From Ancylobacter novellus DSM 506 (lineage in GTDB: Bacteria > Pseudomonadota > Alphaproteobacteria > Rhizobiales > Xanthobacteraceae): a stretch of DNA of 64,000 bases. The translations under genes and the position numbers were made by a program. The stretch's first letter is position 1, and every line of letters starts with the position of its first letter. The DNA lies in contig NC_014217.1 of assembly GCF_000092925.1 (NCBI RefSeq), forward strand, positions 62,001 to 126,000, read 5' to 3'. Shown here one piece after another: positions 26,095 to 35,564 of the stretch. The notes beneath the pieces were generated by a model. That model did no database searches, was not told the DNA's origin, and worked only from the letters and a program-made list of their open reading frames with translations.

Positions 26095-26718
26095 TCAGAT
26101 CACCCCGGTCAGCAGGCCGACGCCGGCCACCGCGACCACGGCGCCGAGCGCCTGGGTGAGGCGCGGCGCATTGGCGCCGGCCTTGCCGATGGCGATGCCG
26201 GCACCGATACCGGCGACATGCAGCAAGGCGGTCGCCAGCATGAAGCCGGCGGCATAGGTGAGGGCAGAGGCGTCGGCCGGCATCTCGGCGCCATGGGCGT
26301 GGCCGTGGAAGACGGCGAAGAAGCCGACCAGCGCCATAGCGGCGCCGAGCGGCCAGTTCTTCCAGCCGAGCGCCACCGCGCTGCCGAGCACGATGACCGA
26401 GGCAGCGATGCTGATCTCGACGAAGGGCACGGCCACGCCATACATGCCGAGCGCGCCGCCGGTCGCCATCAGTGCGACGAAGGTCGCCGGCACCGCCCAC
26501 AGCGCGCGCCCACCGAGATTGGCGGCGAAAATGCCGACCGCGACCATGGCCAGCACATGGTCGAGGCCGCCGATCGGGTGCAGGAAGCCGTGCGAGAACC
26601 CGACCGCACCGCCGTGGCCGGGATGGGCGAAGGCGAGGCTCGGGCTGAGCGCCAGCAGGGCGGCGAGCGCACCGCGGGTGGCGTGACGTCGGACGCCGGA
26701 CGGGACGAAGTTGGACAT
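26095..26718 (-). CDS. hupE: HupE/UreJ-family metal permease
   Basis: A 207-residue inner-membrane protein with a signal peptide (about 1-31, ending SLAFA), directly followed by HPGHGG, then HPIGGLDHVLAMVAVG and FHGHAHGAEMP. These His/Asp motifs are hallmarks of HupE/UreJ, which bring in nickel or cobalt for hydrogenase and urease. About 6-7 membrane helices are visible. No hydrogenase or urease genes are in the window, so a supply role for the Ni-dependent guanidine hydrolase next door is a plausible inference. Start 26718 has GAGGGAT upstream. It is the first gene of the same-strand run hupE-gdmH-His-rich gene, but the riboswitch lies after it. Confidence 0.92.
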   Translation of the reverse strand: MSNFVPSGVRRHATRGALAALLALSPSLAFAHPGHGGAVGFSHGFLHPIGGLDHVLAMVAVGIFAANLGGRALWAVPATFVALMATGGALGMYGVAVPFVEISIAASVIVLGSAVALGWKNWPLGAAMALVGFFAVFHGHAHGAEMPADASALTYAAGFMLATALLHVAGIGAGIAIGKAGANAPRLTQALGAVVAVAGVGLLTGVI

Positions 26719-26760
26719 GACGATCCCTCGTGGAAAAGGCAGGCCGCCTTCGGGTGCCCC

Positions 26761-26780
26761 CGGTGCGTACGTCTGCGTAG
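26761..26780 (-). promoter_or_regulatory. Weak TACG-N6-TACG element before hupE
   Basis: On the minus strand CTACGCAGACGTACGCACCG shares TACGCA and TACG at the same spacing with the element before the fixLJ-associated receiver gene (18753). It ends 42 bases before the hupE start. The match is short, so chance is possible. Confidence 0.25.
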
Positions 26781-26874
26781 GATGATTTGGCACGGCGAGC
26801 ATAGGCCGGGGGCCGACCCGGTCAATCCGCTTCGCGCCCCGACCTCAGCCCATGCAGCGGCCGTGCCAAGGCGG

Positions 26875-27540
26875 CTATTTGGTGCCGAAGATGCGGTCGC
26901 CGGCATCGCCGATGCCGGGCACGATGTAGCCGTGGTCATTGAGGTGGCTGTCGACAGCCGCGGCATAGACGGTGACGTCGGGATGCGCCTCGTGCATCAC
27001 CTTCAGTCCTTCCGGAGCGGCGATGAGGCAGACGAACTTGATCGACTGGCAGCCCGCGGCCTTCACCTCGGACACCGCCGCCACCGCCGAATTGCCGGTC
27101 GCCAGCATCGGGTCGAGCACGATGGCGGTGCGCTCGGAGATATCGCGCGGGAGCTTGAGATAATACTCGACCGCCTGCAGCGAGACCGGGTCGCGGTAGA
27201 GCCCGACATGGCCCACGCGCGCCGCCGGCAGGATTTCCAGCATGCCTTCGAGGATGCCGCCGCCGGCGCGCAGCACCGAGACGAGGCAGAGCTTCTTGCC
27301 CGAGAGGATCGGCGCCTGCATGGTCGCCAGCGGCGTCTCGATCTCGATGAGCTCGGTCGGCATGTCGCGCGTCACCTCATAGGCGAGCAGCATGCTGATC
27401 TCGCGCAGCAGCAGCCGGAACTCGTTGGCCGGCGTGCGCGAGCGGCGCATCAGGGTGAGCTTGTGCTGGATCAGCGGGTGGTCGACGACGATGGTGGTCG
27501 GCGGCAGGGCAACGTCGGTCAGCACGGTGGGCGCGTTCAT
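26875..27540 (-). CDS. upp: Uracil phosphoribosyltransferase
   Basis: A 221-residue enzyme that makes UMP from uracil and PRPP. It has [13 protein letters not shown] near the N-terminus, [13 protein letters not shown], the PRPP loop [14 protein letters not shown], and the uracil-binding C-terminus [18 protein letters not shown]. Length is normal. It is divergent from urc1 and urc4 across a palindromic operator. In the URC pathway of yeasts and bacteria, uracil must first become UMP by a Upp/Urc6 enzyme, so this copy probably serves catabolism as well as salvage. Confidence 0.97.
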   Translation of the reverse strand: MNAPTVLTDVALPPTTIVVDHPLIQHKLTLMRRSRTPANEFRLLLREISMLLAYEVTRDMPTELIEIETPLATMQAPILSGKKLCLVSVLRAGGGILEGMLEILPAARVGHVGLYRDPVSLQAVEYYLKLPRDISERTAIVLDPMLATGNSAVAAVSEVKAAGCQSIKFVCLIAAPEGLKVMHEAHPDVTVYAAAVDSHLNDHGYIVPGIGDAGDRIFGTK

Positions 27541-27629
27541 GGGCTCGCTCTGGATTATGTGGCGCGGCCCGCGAAAGGCGGGCCGTCGCGTCTCCCTTGA
27601 GGGCAGGATAGCGCGAAACGCGATACAAG

Positions 27630-27651
27630 AAACGGACCATTTCGTCCGTTT
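27630..27651. promoter_or_regulatory. Palindromic operator between upp and urc1
   Basis: AAACGGAC (27630-27637) and GTCCGTTT (27644-27651) form a perfect 8-bp inverted repeat with a 6-base centre, in the 215-base gap between divergent genes. The form suits a TetR-family dimer. A T run follows on the plus strand, but the position argues against a terminator. No TetR gene is in the window. Confidence 0.6.
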
Positions 27652-27755
27652 TTCCGCTTGCCGGCCGCCGCCCCCTTGCGGAAGCCGGGGTTTCGCGCTC
27701 ACATCTGTTGCTTCCGTTGTCCGGCGCACTCGCCGGACGGAGAAGCGAGTTGATC

Positions 27756-29024
<1,269 letters not shown>

Positions 29025-29053
29025 GGTCCCGACTTCCTTCCGCTTCCGTCCAA

Positions 29054-29161
29054 CCTCATCCTGAGGTGCCCGGCAACGCCGGGCCTCGAAGGATGGTCAT
29101 CGCAGAGCCGTCCGGGAGGAGCATCCTTCGAGGCTCGCTGCGCTCGCACCTCAGGATGAGG
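29054..29161. repeat. Palindromic repeat, CTCATCCTGAGG type
   Basis: The outer arms CCTCATCCTGAGGTGC (29054-29069) and GCACCTCAGGATGAGG (29146-29161) are perfectly complementary. Inner arms near GGCCTCGAAGGATG (29082-29095) and CATCCTTCGAGGC (29122-29134) also pair. The RNA would fold into one long nested hairpin between urc1 and urc4. Confidence 0.88.
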
Positions 29162-29183
29162 TGGCATTGAAGAAAGTAGTTGC

Positions 29184-30413
29184 ATGACCCCGCCCGAACT
29201 CGTCGCCCTGCGCTCGCCCGCCGCGGTGCGCGCCCGCTGCCATCAGGTGCTCGACTATGTGCGGGTCGGGCATTCGCCGCATTTCACCGTCGACGAGGCG
29301 GCGCTGGACGGGGTGGCAGACTATGTCGCGCAGGTGACGCGGCAGGCCTATCCGACCCTCGACATCCCCTATCACAGCCGCTGGCGGCACTTCGACGCGG
29401 GCGGGGTCGACCGCTGGGCCGCGCTGGAAGGTAGGCTCGAAGGCGCGGATAAGGCCGAACGCGCCCGCGTCATGATCGACCTCGCCGTGGTGAGCGTGCT
29501 GCTCGATGCCGGCGCCGGCGACGCCTGGCGCTACCGCGAAGAAGCGACGGGCTTGACCGTCACCCGCTCGGAAGGCCTCGCCGTGGCGAGCCTGCGCATG
29601 TTCGAGGTGGGCGGTTTTTCCTCCGACCCCAAGGTGCCGCTGCGCGCCGATGCAAAAGCGCTGATCGGCCTCGATGCGGCGACGCTGGCGAAGCAATTCC
29701 AGGTGTCGGACGACAATCCGCTGGTCGGCGTGTCCGGCCGGGTGGCGCTCATCAACCGGCTCGGCAACGCGCTCGCGGCGCGGCCGGACCTGTTCGGCAC
29801 CGAGGTGCCACGGCCGGGCGGGCTTTATGATGCGCTGCTGCCCAAGGCGAAGATCGGCCGGCTGCCGGCGCCCGCTATACTCGGCGCGTTGCTCGACGGG
29901 CTGTCCTCCATCTGGCCCTCTGGCCTCGATGTCGAGGGCGTCGCGCTGGGCGATGTCGGCCGCCATCCGGCGGTGCGGGTCGCCGACCTCTCCGACCAGC
30001 TCGTGCCGTTTCACAAGCTGTCGCAATGGCTGACCTATTCGCTGCTGGAGCCCTTCGAGGCGGCGGGCCTCGCCGTCACCGAGCTCGATGAGCTGACCGC
30101 GCTGCCCGAGTACCGCAATGGCGGGCTGCTGGTGGATCTGGAGGTGATCGTGCCGCGCCAGCCCATCGATCCGGCGCAGAAGCACCCGGTGTCGTCCGAG
30201 CTGGTGGTAGAATGGCGCGCGCTCACCGTGGCGCTTATGGACCTGCTGGCCGGCCGCGTGCGCGAGCGGCTCGGCCTCGACGCCTCGCAGTTCCCGCTCG
30301 CCAAGCTGTTGCAGGGCGGCACCTGGAGTGCCGGGCGCCGCATCGCCGCCGAGCGCCGCCCGCCCGCCGGCCCGCCGCCGATCGCCATCGACGCGGACGG
30401 GACGGTGTTCTGA
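29184..30413 (+). CDS. urc4: DUF1688 protein Urc4 (uracil catabolism)
   Basis: A 409-residue DUF1688 protein. The family is named for fungal Urc4, required with Urc1 for growth on uracil as nitrogen source; its exact reaction is not established to my knowledge. Visible conserved stretches include HFTVDEAALDGVADYV, WRHFDAGGVDRW, TGLTVTRSEGLAVASL, FQVSDDNPLVG and DQLVPFHKLSQWLTYSL. It lies 160 bases after urc1, with upp divergent. The trio matches the bacterial URC clusters. Later URC enzymes (urea amidolyase, malonate semialdehyde reductase) are not in the window. Confidence 0.92.
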   Translation: MTPPELVALRSPAAVRARCHQVLDYVRVGHSPHFTVDEAALDGVADYVAQVTRQAYPTLDIPYHSRWRHFDAGGVDRWAALEGRLEGADKAERARVMIDLAVVSVLLDAGAGDAWRYREEATGLTVTRSEGLAVASLRMFEVGGFSSDPKVPLRADAKALIGLDAATLAKQFQVSDDNPLVGVSGRVALINRLGNALAARPDLFGTEVPRPGGLYDALLPKAKIGRLPAPAILGALLDGLSSIWPSGLDVEGVALGDVGRHPAVRVADLSDQLVPFHKLSQWLTYSLLEPFEAAGLAVTELDELTALPEYRNGGLLVDLEVIVPRQPIDPAQKHPVSSELVVEWRALTVALMDLLAGRVRERLGLDASQFPLAKLLQGGTWSAGRRIAAERRPPAGPPPIAIDADGTVF

Positions 30414-30416
30414 GCC

Positions 30417-31379
30417 TCAATCCAGCTGCGCGCCCGACGCCTTTACGATTGGGGCCCATTTGGCGAGCTCGGCCTTCACATGGGCCTCCAGCTCCTGCGG
30501 CGTCGAGCCGACCGAGACGGCGCTGAAATCGGCGAGGCGCGCCTGCACCTTGGGCGTCGCCAGCGCCTTGTTGGCGGCCTGGTTCAGTTTCGCCACGATG
30601 GCGGGTGGCGTGCCGGCCGGGGCGAACAGCGCGTTCCAGCTATAGGTCTCGTAGCCCGGCAGCGTCTCCGCGACCGCCGGCAGGTCGGGGAAGGACGGCG
30701 CGCGCTTCAGCGTCGTCACGCCGAGCGTCTTGAGCTTGCCGCTCTTTATGTAACCGGAGGCGGTTGGCAGATTGTCGAACATAATCGGCACCTGCCCGGA
30801 GATGACGTCGACCAGCGCCGGCCCCGCCCCCTGATAGGGGATGTGCTGCATGTCGACGCCGGCCATGGTCTTGAACAGCTCGCCCGACAGGTGCCCCGGC
30901 GTGCCGTTGCCGGCGGAGGCGTAGGAATACTTGCCGGGATTGGCCTTGAGCAGGGCGATGAACTCCTCGACCGTGTTCGCCGGGAAGCTCGGATGGACGA
31001 CCAGCGCGTTCGGCACGATGACGAGCAGCGACACGGGCGCGAAGCTCTTCACCGGGTCGAAGGGCAGGTTGCGGTAGAGCGCCGGGTTGAGCGCGTGGGT
31101 CGAGACCGTGCCCATCATCACCGCGTAGCCGTCCGGCGGCTGCTTGGCGAGATGGGCGGTTCCGAGGCTCCCGCCCCCACCGCCGCGATTCTCGATGATG
31201 ACGGGCTGGCCGAGGTCGGCGCTCATGCCCTCGCCGATCAGCCGACCCACGAGGTCAGTCGATCCGCCGGCGGGGAAGGGTATGTCGAGCGTGACCGGCC
31301 GATTCGGAAAATCCTGAGCGCCAGCGGATGACAGCGAGAGAAGCACGGCGGCGGCCGCGGCGAATAAGACACGATGCAT
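30417..31379 (-). CDS. Bug/TctC-type solute-binding protein (copy 1)
   Basis: A 320-residue periplasmic binding protein of the Bug/TctC family. Residues 1-21 are a signal peptide (ending AGA), followed by FPNRPVTLDIPFPAGGSTD, HALNPALYRNLPFDP and QHIPYQGAGPALVDV. Family members bind carboxylates and deliver them to TctAB membrane partners, none of which is in the window. It is 75% or more identical by eye to the protein encoded at 31631 and has the same length, so the pair is a tandem duplication. The ligand is unknown. Confidence 0.92.
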   Translation of the reverse strand: MHRVLFAAAAAVLLSLSSAGAQDFPNRPVTLDIPFPAGGSTDLVGRLIGEGMSADLGQPVIIENRGGGGGSLGTAHLAKQPPDGYAVMMGTVSTHALNPALYRNLPFDPVKSFAPVSLLVIVPNALVVHPSFPANTVEEFIALLKANPGKYSYASAGNGTPGHLSGELFKTMAGVDMQHIPYQGAGPALVDVISGQVPIMFDNLPTASGYIKSGKLKTLGVTTLKRAPSFPDLPAVAETLPGYETYSWNALFAPAGTPPAIVAKLNQAANKALATPKVQARLADFSAVSVGSTPQELEAHVKAELAKWAPIVKASGAQLD

Positions 31380-31453
31380 GATGGAGCCCCCAAGCTCGCG
31401 CCATCATGGGGCCGGACGGGCGGCGAGGCCATCCGTGACTTCGGCGGATCAAG

Positions 31454-31592
31454 GCGTGGATGGCCGGGGCAGGCCCGGCCATGACGGTGTTCCTGTTTGA
31501 ACCGTCATCCCGGACGGCCAAAGGCCGATCCGGGATCGCGTCGATATTGGAGAGCGATCCCGGCTCTGCGCGTCGCTTCGGCCGGGATGACG
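31454..31592. repeat. Compound palindromic repeat between the two tctC copies
   Basis: Two elements lie side by side. The first is GCGTGGATGGCCGGG ... CCCGGCCATGACGG (31454-31487), the half-unit of the repeats at 11961 and 35437. The second has arms CGTCATCCCGGACGG (31503-31517) and TCGGCCGGGATGACGC (31577-31592) around small inner hairpins, the family of 57-130. Confidence 0.82.
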
Positions 31593-31630
31593 CCATTGGA
31601 TGGCGGACGAGATGACGCCCGCCGTTCACA

Positions 31631-32593
31631 TCAATCCAGCTGGGCGCCGGTCGCCTTCACGATCGGTGCCCATTTGGCGATCTCCTTCTTCACATGCTCG
31701 CCGAGCTCTTCCGGAGTCGAGCCGACCGGCGTGGCGCTGAAGTCATTGAAGCGCGCCTGCACCTTGGGATCGGTCAGCGCCTTGTTCGCGGCGGCGTTGA
31801 GCTTGGCGACGACTTCCGGCGGCGTGCCGGCCGGGGCGAACAGCGCGTTCCACGTATAGGTCTCGTAGCCCGGCACCACCTCGGCGATCGCCGGCAGGTC
31901 GGGGAAGGAGGGGGCGCGCTTGGCAGTGGTGACGCCCAGTGCCCGCAGCTTGCCGCTCTTGATGTGGCCGGAGGAGGAGGGGAGGTTGTCGAACATGATC
32001 GGCACCTGGCCGGAGATCACGTCGATCAGCGCCGGGCCCGCGCCCTGATAGGGGATGTGCTGCATGTCGACCCCGGCGAGGCTCTTGAACAACTCGCCCG
32101 AGAGATGCAGCGGGGTGCCGTTGCCGGAGGAGGCGTAGGAGTATTTGCCGGGATTGGCCTTGAGCAGGGCGATCAGTTCTTCGGTGGTCTTGGCCGGGAA
32201 TTCCGGGTTCACCACCAGCACGTTCGGCACGATGGCGAGCAGCGAGACCGGCGCGAAGCTCTTCACCGGGTCATAGGGCATCTTCTTGTAGAGCGCCGGG
32301 TTGAGCGCGTGCGTGGCGACCGTGCCCATGAGGATGGTGTAGCCGTCGGGCGAGGCCTTGGCGACCTGCGCGGCGCCGAGATTGCCGCCGGCGCCGCCCT
32401 TGTTCTCCACCACCACCGGCTGGCCGAGCTCGGCGGTCATGCGCTCGGCGATCAGCCGGCCGACAAGGTCGGTCGAGCCGCCGGCGGGGAAGGGGATGAC
32501 CATGGTGATCGGCCGGGTCGGGAAATCCTGGGCCGCGGCGCCGCCTGCGGCGAGGACGGCAGTGACGGCGGCGGCAAAGAGCGAGCGAAGCAT
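31631..32593 (-). CDS. Bug/TctC-type solute-binding protein (copy 2)
   Basis: A 320-residue paralogue of the gene at 30417 with signal peptide 1-21 (MLRSLFAAAVTAVLAAGGAA, then AQ). Domain motifs are the same: FPTRPITMVIPFPAGGSTD, HALNPALYKKMPYDP, QHIPYQGAGPALIDV and the C-terminal WAPIVKATGAQLD. Start 32593 follows GGGAGG by 8 bases; a longer in-frame reading upstream has no signal peptide and is rejected. The two copies are separated by a 251-base spacer full of palindromic repeats. No TctA or TctB gene is near. Confidence 0.92.
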   Translation of the reverse strand: MLRSLFAAAVTAVLAAGGAAAQDFPTRPITMVIPFPAGGSTDLVGRLIAERMTAELGQPVVVENKGGAGGNLGAAQVAKASPDGYTILMGTVATHALNPALYKKMPYDPVKSFAPVSLLAIVPNVLVVNPEFPAKTTEELIALLKANPGKYSYASSGNGTPLHLSGELFKSLAGVDMQHIPYQGAGPALIDVISGQVPIMFDNLPSSSGHIKSGKLRALGVTTAKRAPSFPDLPAIAEVVPGYETYTWNALFAPAGTPPEVVAKLNAAANKALTDPKVQARFNDFSATPVGSTPEELGEHVKKEIAKWAPIVKATGAQLD

Positions 32594-32955
32594 TGAGGCG
32601 ACCTCCCTTGGTGCAAATGCGCGGTGCGGGCGCAGCCGGACCTCTCGCGGATCCCGTGCTGCCTGTCCACGCCCACATTGCGGTATAGGGCGCCTCCGCT
32701 CAATCTCCATCGGTGTTCGACCATGGGCGGAGAAGGATTGGATGTAATCTGACGCGGGATCGTATCCAATCTGTGCAGCTTGAGCATACGATGCCCAATT
32801 GATGGGCGCTTTTGCCGGCCGCGCGCGGCCCACCGGGCCGAAGCTCGCACCGCCATGGCGCGCCGCCATCTTTTGCGCAACTGGCATATCGCTTGCGTTA
32901 GTCTGACCTCGATTGCAGCAGCCGGGAGCGATGAAGTGGGAGCGTTGCCGACGAC
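32594..32955. promoter_or_regulatory. Divergent promoter region with inverted repeat GATTGGAT / ATCCAATC
   Basis: This 362-base gap separates tctC copy 2 from the ABC transporter operon. It contains the perfect arms GATTGGAT (32736-32743) and ATCCAATC (32764-32771), 20 bases apart, with TGTA and CGTA next to them. The pattern resembles GntR-type operators. No regulator gene is adjacent, and I see no small gene. Confidence 0.45.
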
Positions 32956-34062
32956 ATGAGCAAGGGCGCCGACATAGAGCTTATCCAGGTCACCAAGCGC
33001 TACGGCACGGCGCTGGCGGTCGACGCGGTGTCGCTCAAGGTCCCCGCCGGCACCTATTGCTGCCTGCTTGGCCCATCCGGCTGTGGCAAGACCACGACGC
33101 TGCGCATGATCGCCGGACACGAGAGCATCACCGAGGGCGATATCCGCCTCGGGGCGAGCGTCGTCTCCGACCTGCCGCCGGCCAAGCGTGGCACGGCGAT
33201 GATGTTCCAGAGCTACGCGCTCTTCCCCCATCTCGACATCGTCGACAACGTCGCCTTCTCGTTGAAGATGAAGGGCGTCGACAAGGCGACCCGCCGGGCC
33301 AAGGCGCTGGAGATGCTCAAGCTCGTGCAGATGGACCATCTCGCCGAGCGCCGGCCCGCCCAGCTCTCCGGCGGCCAGCAGCAGCGCGTGGCGCTCGCCC
33401 GCGCGCTGATCACCGACCCGCAGGCGCTGCTATTGGACGAGCCGCTCTCGGCGCTCGACCCGTTCCTCAAGGTCAAGGTGCGGCAGGAGCTGAAGAAGCT
33501 GCAATTGCAGCTCGGCATCTCCTTCATCCACGTCACCCACAGCCAGGAGGAGGCGATGGCGCTCTCCGACCTCGTGGTGGTGATGAATGGCGGGCGGATC
33601 GAGCAGGCGGCGACGCCGCGCGAAGTGTTCAACCGGCCGGCTACCGCCTTCGTCGCCCGCTTCATGGGCGACCATAACGTGATCGCCGGCCGCGTCACCG
33701 AGGCGGGATCCGAGACGGTCACCTTCGAGGTGCCGGGTGGCGCCTCGTTCAAGGCGCCAAGAACCTCCCAGTTCGCGCCGGGGCTGGAACCGGGAGCGCC
33801 GGTCGAGATCGCCGTGCGCACCGACCGGGTGAAGCTCGGCGCCGGGCTGGAGCCCGGCTGCGGCCTCACGGGGCTCGTGCAGAACATCGAATATCACGGC
33901 CAGAAGGTGCAGGTGGCGCTCGCCGCGCCCGGCATCGACGAATTCTCGGTGCAGGTGCCGGAGACCGCCTTCTTCGCCGCGCCGCTCAGCGTGGGCGACG
34001 CCGTGCCACTCACCTGGACGCCGCAGGACGTCCACATCCTCGAGGCCTCGCCCTCGGCCTGA
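32956..34062 (+). CDS. PotA-like ABC transporter ATP-binding protein
   Basis: A 368-residue ATPase of the spermidine/putrescine/iron/2-aminoethylphosphonate importer group. Walker A is GPSGCGKTT (39-47), the signature LSGGQQQR (137-144), Walker B LLLDEP (158-163) and the switch His in [14 protein letters not shown] domain occupies about 285-360. It starts a four-gene operon with a Tat-exported binding protein and two permeases. The substrate could be a polyamine or another cation, but the sequence alone does not settle it. Confidence 0.94.
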   Translation: MSKGADIELIQVTKRYGTALAVDAVSLKVPAGTYCCLLGPSGCGKTTTLRMIAGHESITEGDIRLGASVVSDLPPAKRGTAMMFQSYALFPHLDIVDNVAFSLKMKGVDKATRRAKALEMLKLVQMDHLAERRPAQLSGGQQQRVALARALITDPQALLLDEPLSALDPFLKVKVRQELKKLQLQLGISFIHVTHSQEEAMALSDLVVVMNGGRIEQAATPREVFNRPATAFVARFMGDHNVIAGRVTEAGSETVTFEVPGGASFKAPRTSQFAPGLEPGAPVEIAVRTDRVKLGAGLEPGCGLTGLVQNIEYHGQKVQVALAAPGIDEFSVQVPETAFFAAPLSVGDAVPLTWTPQDVHILEASPSA

Positions 34063-34118
34063 CCCAAAGCCTAGCCGTTCGACTGACGCCATCGCCGACC
34101 AACGCTCGGGAGACTGCA

Positions 34119-35426
34119 ATGAGCAAGAACACTTCGGATCGCATCGGCGCCAGCGGCGCCAAGGGCATTAGCCGTCGCAACGTCCTCAAGGGCGCCGCGG
34201 CCTTCAGTGGCGTCGCCGCGGGCTCGGGAGCGATCACCGGCTTCCCCACCATCTGGGCTCAGAACCCGATCACGCTGCGCCAGTTCGGCACCGGCGTGTC
34301 GAACCTCAACGCCATCGCCGAGAAGTGCAAGGCCGACCTCGGCATCACCCTGCAGATGACGGCACTGGATTCCGACGCCGTCTCCCAGCGCGTCGTCACG
34401 CAAGCCAACAGCTTCGACATCGCCGACATCGAATACTGGATCTGCAAGAAAGTGTTCGCCGCCGGCACGCTGCAGCCGATGGACGTGAAGAAGATCAAGT
34501 ATTACGACCAGATCGTGCCGATCTTCACCACCGGCAAGCTGACCCCGGAATCGAAGATCGCGCAGGGCACCGCGCCGAGCACGGTCGGCTTCGTCGAAGG
34601 GCCGGATTCCAAGAAGTTCGCCAAGGAGCCGACCCAGTGGATGACGCTCATCCCGACCATCTATAACGCCGACACGCTGGGCATCCGCCCCGACCTCGTC
34701 GGCCGGCCGATCAAGAACTGGAAGGACATCCTCGACCCGGCCTTCAAGGGCAAGACCTCCATCCTGAACATCCCGTCCATCGGCATCATGGACGCGGCGA
34801 TGATCTGCGAGAGCGCCGGGCTGATCAAATATGCCGACAAGGGCAACATGACGAAGAAGGAGATCGATTTCACCATCGACTTCCTGATCAAGACCAAGAA
34901 AGCCGGCCAGTTCCGAGCCTTCTGGAAGACATTCGACGAGAGCGTCAACCTCATGGCCTCGGGCGAGGTGGTGATCCAGTCCATGTGGTCGCCGGCGGTG
35001 GCGGCGGTGCGCTCGAAGGGCATCCCCTGCGTCTACCAGCCGCTGGAAGAGGGCTACCGCGCCTGGGGCGGCGGCCTCGGCATGGCCAAGCACCTGAAGG
35101 GCGCGCAGCTCGACGCGGCCTATGAGTACATCAACTGGTACCTGTCGGGCTGGGTCGGCGCCTATCTCAACCGCCAGGGCTATTACTCGGCCGTTCTTTC
35201 CACCGCCGAGAAGAACATGACGCCGGACGAATGGGCGTTCTGGATGCTCGGGCAGCCCGCCAAGGCCGACATCCTCTCGCCGGAAGGCAAGGTGATGTAC
35301 ACGGCCGGCGCGGTGCGCGACGGCGGCTCCTTCGAGCAGCGCATGGGCGCGGTCGCCTGCTGGAACTCGGTGATGGACGAGGACCGCTACATGGTCCGCC
35401 GCTGGAACGAGTTCATCGCGGCGTGA
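34119..35426 (+). CDS. Tat-exported solute-binding protein of ABC importer
   Basis: A 435-residue extracellular binding protein (PotD-like, type 1 family). It has a twin-arginine signal, ISRRNVLKGAA with R19/R20, and a probable cleavage after IWA (47), so it is exported folded. The mature part has LRQFGTGVSNLNAIAEKC at its start, FDIADIEYWICKK, and WKDILDPAFKGKTSI. It lies between the ATPase and permease genes. It is much longer than E. coli PotD (348). The ligand is unknown. Confidence 0.9.
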   Translation: MSKNTSDRIGASGAKGISRRNVLKGAAAFSGVAAGSGAITGFPTIWAQNPITLRQFGTGVSNLNAIAEKCKADLGITLQMTALDSDAVSQRVVTQANSFDIADIEYWICKKVFAAGTLQPMDVKKIKYYDQIVPIFTTGKLTPESKIAQGTAPSTVGFVEGPDSKKFAKEPTQWMTLIPTIYNADTLGIRPDLVGRPIKNWKDILDPAFKGKTSILNIPSIGIMDAAMICESAGLIKYADKGNMTKKEIDFTIDFLIKTKKAGQFRAFWKTFDESVNLMASGEVVIQSMWSPAVAAVRSKGIPCVYQPLEEGYRAWGGGLGMAKHLKGAQLDAAYEYINWYLSGWVGAYLNRQGYYSAVLSTAEKNMTPDEWAFWMLGQPAKADILSPEGKVMYTAGAVRDGGSFEQRMGAVACWNSVMDEDRYMVRRWNEFIAA

Positions 35427-35436
35427 GGCAAGGACG

Positions 35437-35533
35437 CCGTCATGGCCGGGCTTGGCCCGGCCATCCACGCCTTGGTTGAGGGCGGACGGCAAGAAAGACG
35501 TGGATCCCCGGGCCAAGCCCGGGGATGACGACG
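35437..35533. repeat. Palindromic repeat inside the ABC operon
   Basis: CCGTCATGGCCGGG ... CCCGGCCATCCACG (35437-35469) faces GTGGATCCCCGGG ... CCCGGGGATGACGACG (35500-35533). The design is the same as at 11961-12046. It sits between the binding-protein gene and the first permease gene and could set different mRNA levels for the two parts of the operon. Confidence 0.85.
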
Positions 35534-35564
35534 CCAGCAGGCATTCGGTCGCTACATAGTCCCG

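Noticed and set aside
27630..27655. Rho-independent terminator
   Set aside because: The hairpin is followed by a T run, but it lies between two divergent genes and no upstream gene would need it. An operator is more sensible.
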